Positions 5,666 to 6,921 of a stretch of DNA of 6,921 nt are shown here, piece by piece (position 1 is the stretch's first letter; each line of letters opens with the position of its first letter). The translations under genes and the position numbers were made by a program. Under the pieces are notes generated by a model that saw nothing but the letters and a program-made list of their open reading frames with translations, was not told the DNA's origin and did no database searches. This stretch comes from an uncultured Gemmobacter sp. (lineage in GTDB: Bacteria > Pseudomonadota > Alphaproteobacteria > Rhodobacterales > Rhodobacteraceae): the NCBI GenBank assembly GCA_937983495.1, contig CALKAA010000233.1, positions 1-6,921 of the forward strand. Direction: 5' to 3'.

Positions 5666-6007
5666 ATGGAACAGACATCAAAGAAGAAGACCTCGAAGCC
5701 GTATTCACCTGAGTTCCGCGAACGTGCGGTTCGGTTGGCGATGGAACACCGCGATGAGTATCAAAGCGAAGCTGCTGCGCTGACGGCGATCGCGAGCAAG
5801 TTGGGCTGTTCGCCGGACAGCCTTCGCGTTTGGCTGCGCCAGGCCCAGCGTGATGGTGGCGAACGGCCAGGTCAGACGACGGCCGAGAAAGCTCGGATCA
5901 AGGAGTTGGAGCGTGAGGTGCGCGAGCTCCGCCAAGCGAATGAGATCCTGAAGAAAGCATCAGCGTATTTTGCCCAGGCGGAGCTCGACCGCCCGTTTCG
6001 CAAGTGA
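5666..6007 (+). CDS. IS3-family transposase OrfA
   Basis: A 113-residue protein from the ATG at 5666, with GGAG at 5651-5654; the TTG at 5657 is too close to that site. Residues about 10-60 form the helix-turn-helix domain that recognises the inverted repeats (Y-S-P-E-F-R-E-R-A-V-R, then L-G-C-S-P-D-S-L-R-V-W). From about residue 75 a leucine-zipper coiled coil follows (I-K-E-L-E-R-E-V-R-E-L, then N-E-I-L-K-K-A), which mediates dimerisation. It overlaps orfB by 4 nt, with orfB in the -1 frame. As in other IS3 elements, OrfA alone is expected to bind DNA and regulate, and the OrfAB fusion to transpose. Confidence 0.92.
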   Translation: MEQTSKKKTSKPYSPEFRERAVRLAMEHRDEYQSEAAALTAIASKLGCSPDSLRVWLRQAQRDGGERPGQTTAEKARIKELEREVRELRQANEILKKASAYFAQAELDRPFRK

Positions 6008-6909
6008 CTGCTTTTATTGAAGACCATAGGGGGCAGTTTGGGGTCGAGCCGATGTGTAGAATTCTACAGATCGCCCCGTCGACCTATTATGAGCGGTGCG
6101 CCATCGCGCGTGATCCCGAGCGTGCTTCGCTTCGGGCAAAGTCTGACGCCGATCTCTGCATCAAGATCGACGCCGCCTGGCAGGACAATCGCAAGCTCTA
6201 CGGCGCACGGAAGATCTGGCATGTCTTGCGGCGCGAGGGCGAGGATGTCGCCCGCTGCACGGTTGAACGGTTGATGCGAGTTCTGGGCATCAAGGGCGTG
6301 CTTCGGGGCAAAAAGATCGTCACGACCAACCCTGACACATCGCAGCCCTGCCCGAACGACAAGGTGAACCGCCTGTTCGTGGCAGATCGACCGAACAAAC
6401 TGTGGGTTTCAGACTTCACTTATGTGCAAACGTGGTCCGGGACGGTCTATGTTGCCTTCGTGATTGATGTGTTTGCGCGTCGCATTGTCGGCTGGCGTGC
6501 CTCGACATCGATGAAGACACAGTTCGTTCTCGATGCACTGGAGCAAGCGATCTGGCAAAGAAAGACGCCGGATAACAAGAGCTTGGTTCACCATTCGGAC
6601 CGCGGATCACAATATCTGTCGATCAAATATACCGAGCGCCTGACCGAGGCAGGGATCGATCTTTCCGTCGGAACGGTCGGTGACGCCTACGACAACGCTA
6701 TGGCCGAATGCGTCATTGGACTGTTCAAAACCGAGGTCATCAACCAGATCGGTCCGTGGAAATCGATACGTGAGGTCGAGTGGGAAACCCTCAAATGGCT
6801 CGATTGGTATAACAACCGCCGCCTTCTCGGCCCCATCGGATACATCCCGCCCGCAGAAGCAGAGGAGGCGTTCTATGCAAACCTGAACTCTCTCGATATG
6901 GTCGCTTAG
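6004..6909 (+). CDS. IS3-family transposase OrfB (DDE integrase domain)
   Basis: 301 residues from a GTG at 6004, which overlaps the orfA stop. An N-terminal HTH_21-like segment (L-Y-G-A-R-K-I near 65-71) precedes the rve integrase core. Catalytic residues are Asp137 (V-S-D-F-T-Y), Asp199 (H-H-S-D-R-G-S-Q-Y) and Glu235 (Y-D-N-A-M-A-E), with the D-35-E spacing of the IS3 family; the Y-N-N-R-R motif is near 269-273. The orfB frame is open upstream to 5944 and reads P-G-G-A-R-P-P before the GTG, as in related elements. The working enzyme is therefore probably an OrfAB fusion made by -1 frameshifting within about 5944-6004. AAGAAAG at 5951-5957 is a candidate slip site. All catalytic residues are present. 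Confidence 0.93.
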   Translation: MTAFIEDHRGQFGVEPMCRILQIAPSTYYERCAIARDPERASLRAKSDADLCIKIDAAWQDNRKLYGARKIWHVLRREGEDVARCTVERLMRVLGIKGVLRGKKIVTTNPDTSQPCPNDKVNRLFVADRPNKLWVSDFTYVQTWSGTVYVAFVIDVFARRIVGWRASTSMKTQFVLDALEQAIWQRKTPDNKSLVHHSDRGSQYLSIKYTERLTEAGIDLSVGTVGDAYDNAMAECVIGLFKTEVINQIGPWKSIREVEWETLKWLDWYNNRRLLGPIGYIPPAEAEEAFYANLNSLDMVA

Positions 6910-6921
6910 TCATTGAACAAA

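Larger units (their letters stand above)
5615..6921 (+). mobile_element. IS3-family insertion sequence (right end beyond window)
   Basis: The element begins with TGAACCGCCCCG at 5615, a typical IS3-family terminal inverted repeat, and contains complete overlapping orfA and orfB in the classic order. The window stops 12 nt after the orfB stop, before the right inverted repeat. Both frames are open, so the element may be active. It is inserted in the same orientation into the IS5 transposase gene. Confidence 0.88.

Overview
The window looks like an accessory region of an alphaproteobacterium, probably Rhodobacteraceae. I infer this from the flavour of the three insertion sequences, the moderately high GC content and the style of the type VI secretion (T6SS) adaptor; no housekeeping or RNA gene confirms it.

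Left and centre (about 1-4024): after the terminal repeats of an IS21-like element at the left edge, everything reads on the minus strand as one tightly packed operon. In transcription order it holds a small unrecognised gene (4024-3770), a DUF4123 T6SS adaptor (ending at 2346), a 232-residue alpha/beta-hydrolase with a GHSMGG nucleophile elbow (2336-1638), a 149-residue lipoprotein with a clean LSGC lipobox (1641-1192), a second hydrolase copy lacking its first 83 residues (1199-750), a second diverged lipoprotein (750-319), and a very short remnant of a third hydrolase copy (312-274). Most junctions are start/stop overlaps of 1, 4 or 8 nt. The natural reading is a T6SS effector cassette: the adaptor loads a lipase-type effector onto a VgrG spike, the periplasmic lipoproteins are immunity proteins, and the array of 5'-truncated effector plus immunity modules arose by serial duplication. 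The parallel is the displaced 'orphan' toxin-immunity modules of Rhs and CDI loci. The array is the most interesting content here.

Middle right (4025-4593): about 500 bp with no gene I can support, ending in a good sigma-70-like promoter with a palindrome in its spacer. This drives a plus-strand RelB/DinJ-type antitoxin and a RelE/ParE-type toxin (4594-5155), overlapping by 8 nt.

Right (5157-6921): an IS5-family (IS903-like) element begins 2 bp after the toxin stop codon. Its transposase is cut at residue 131 by an IS3-family element with intact orfA and orfB. The IS3 right end and the rest of IS5 lie beyond the window. The effector locus is therefore bracketed by mobile DNA on both sides, and no vgrG, hcp or T6SS structural gene is present.
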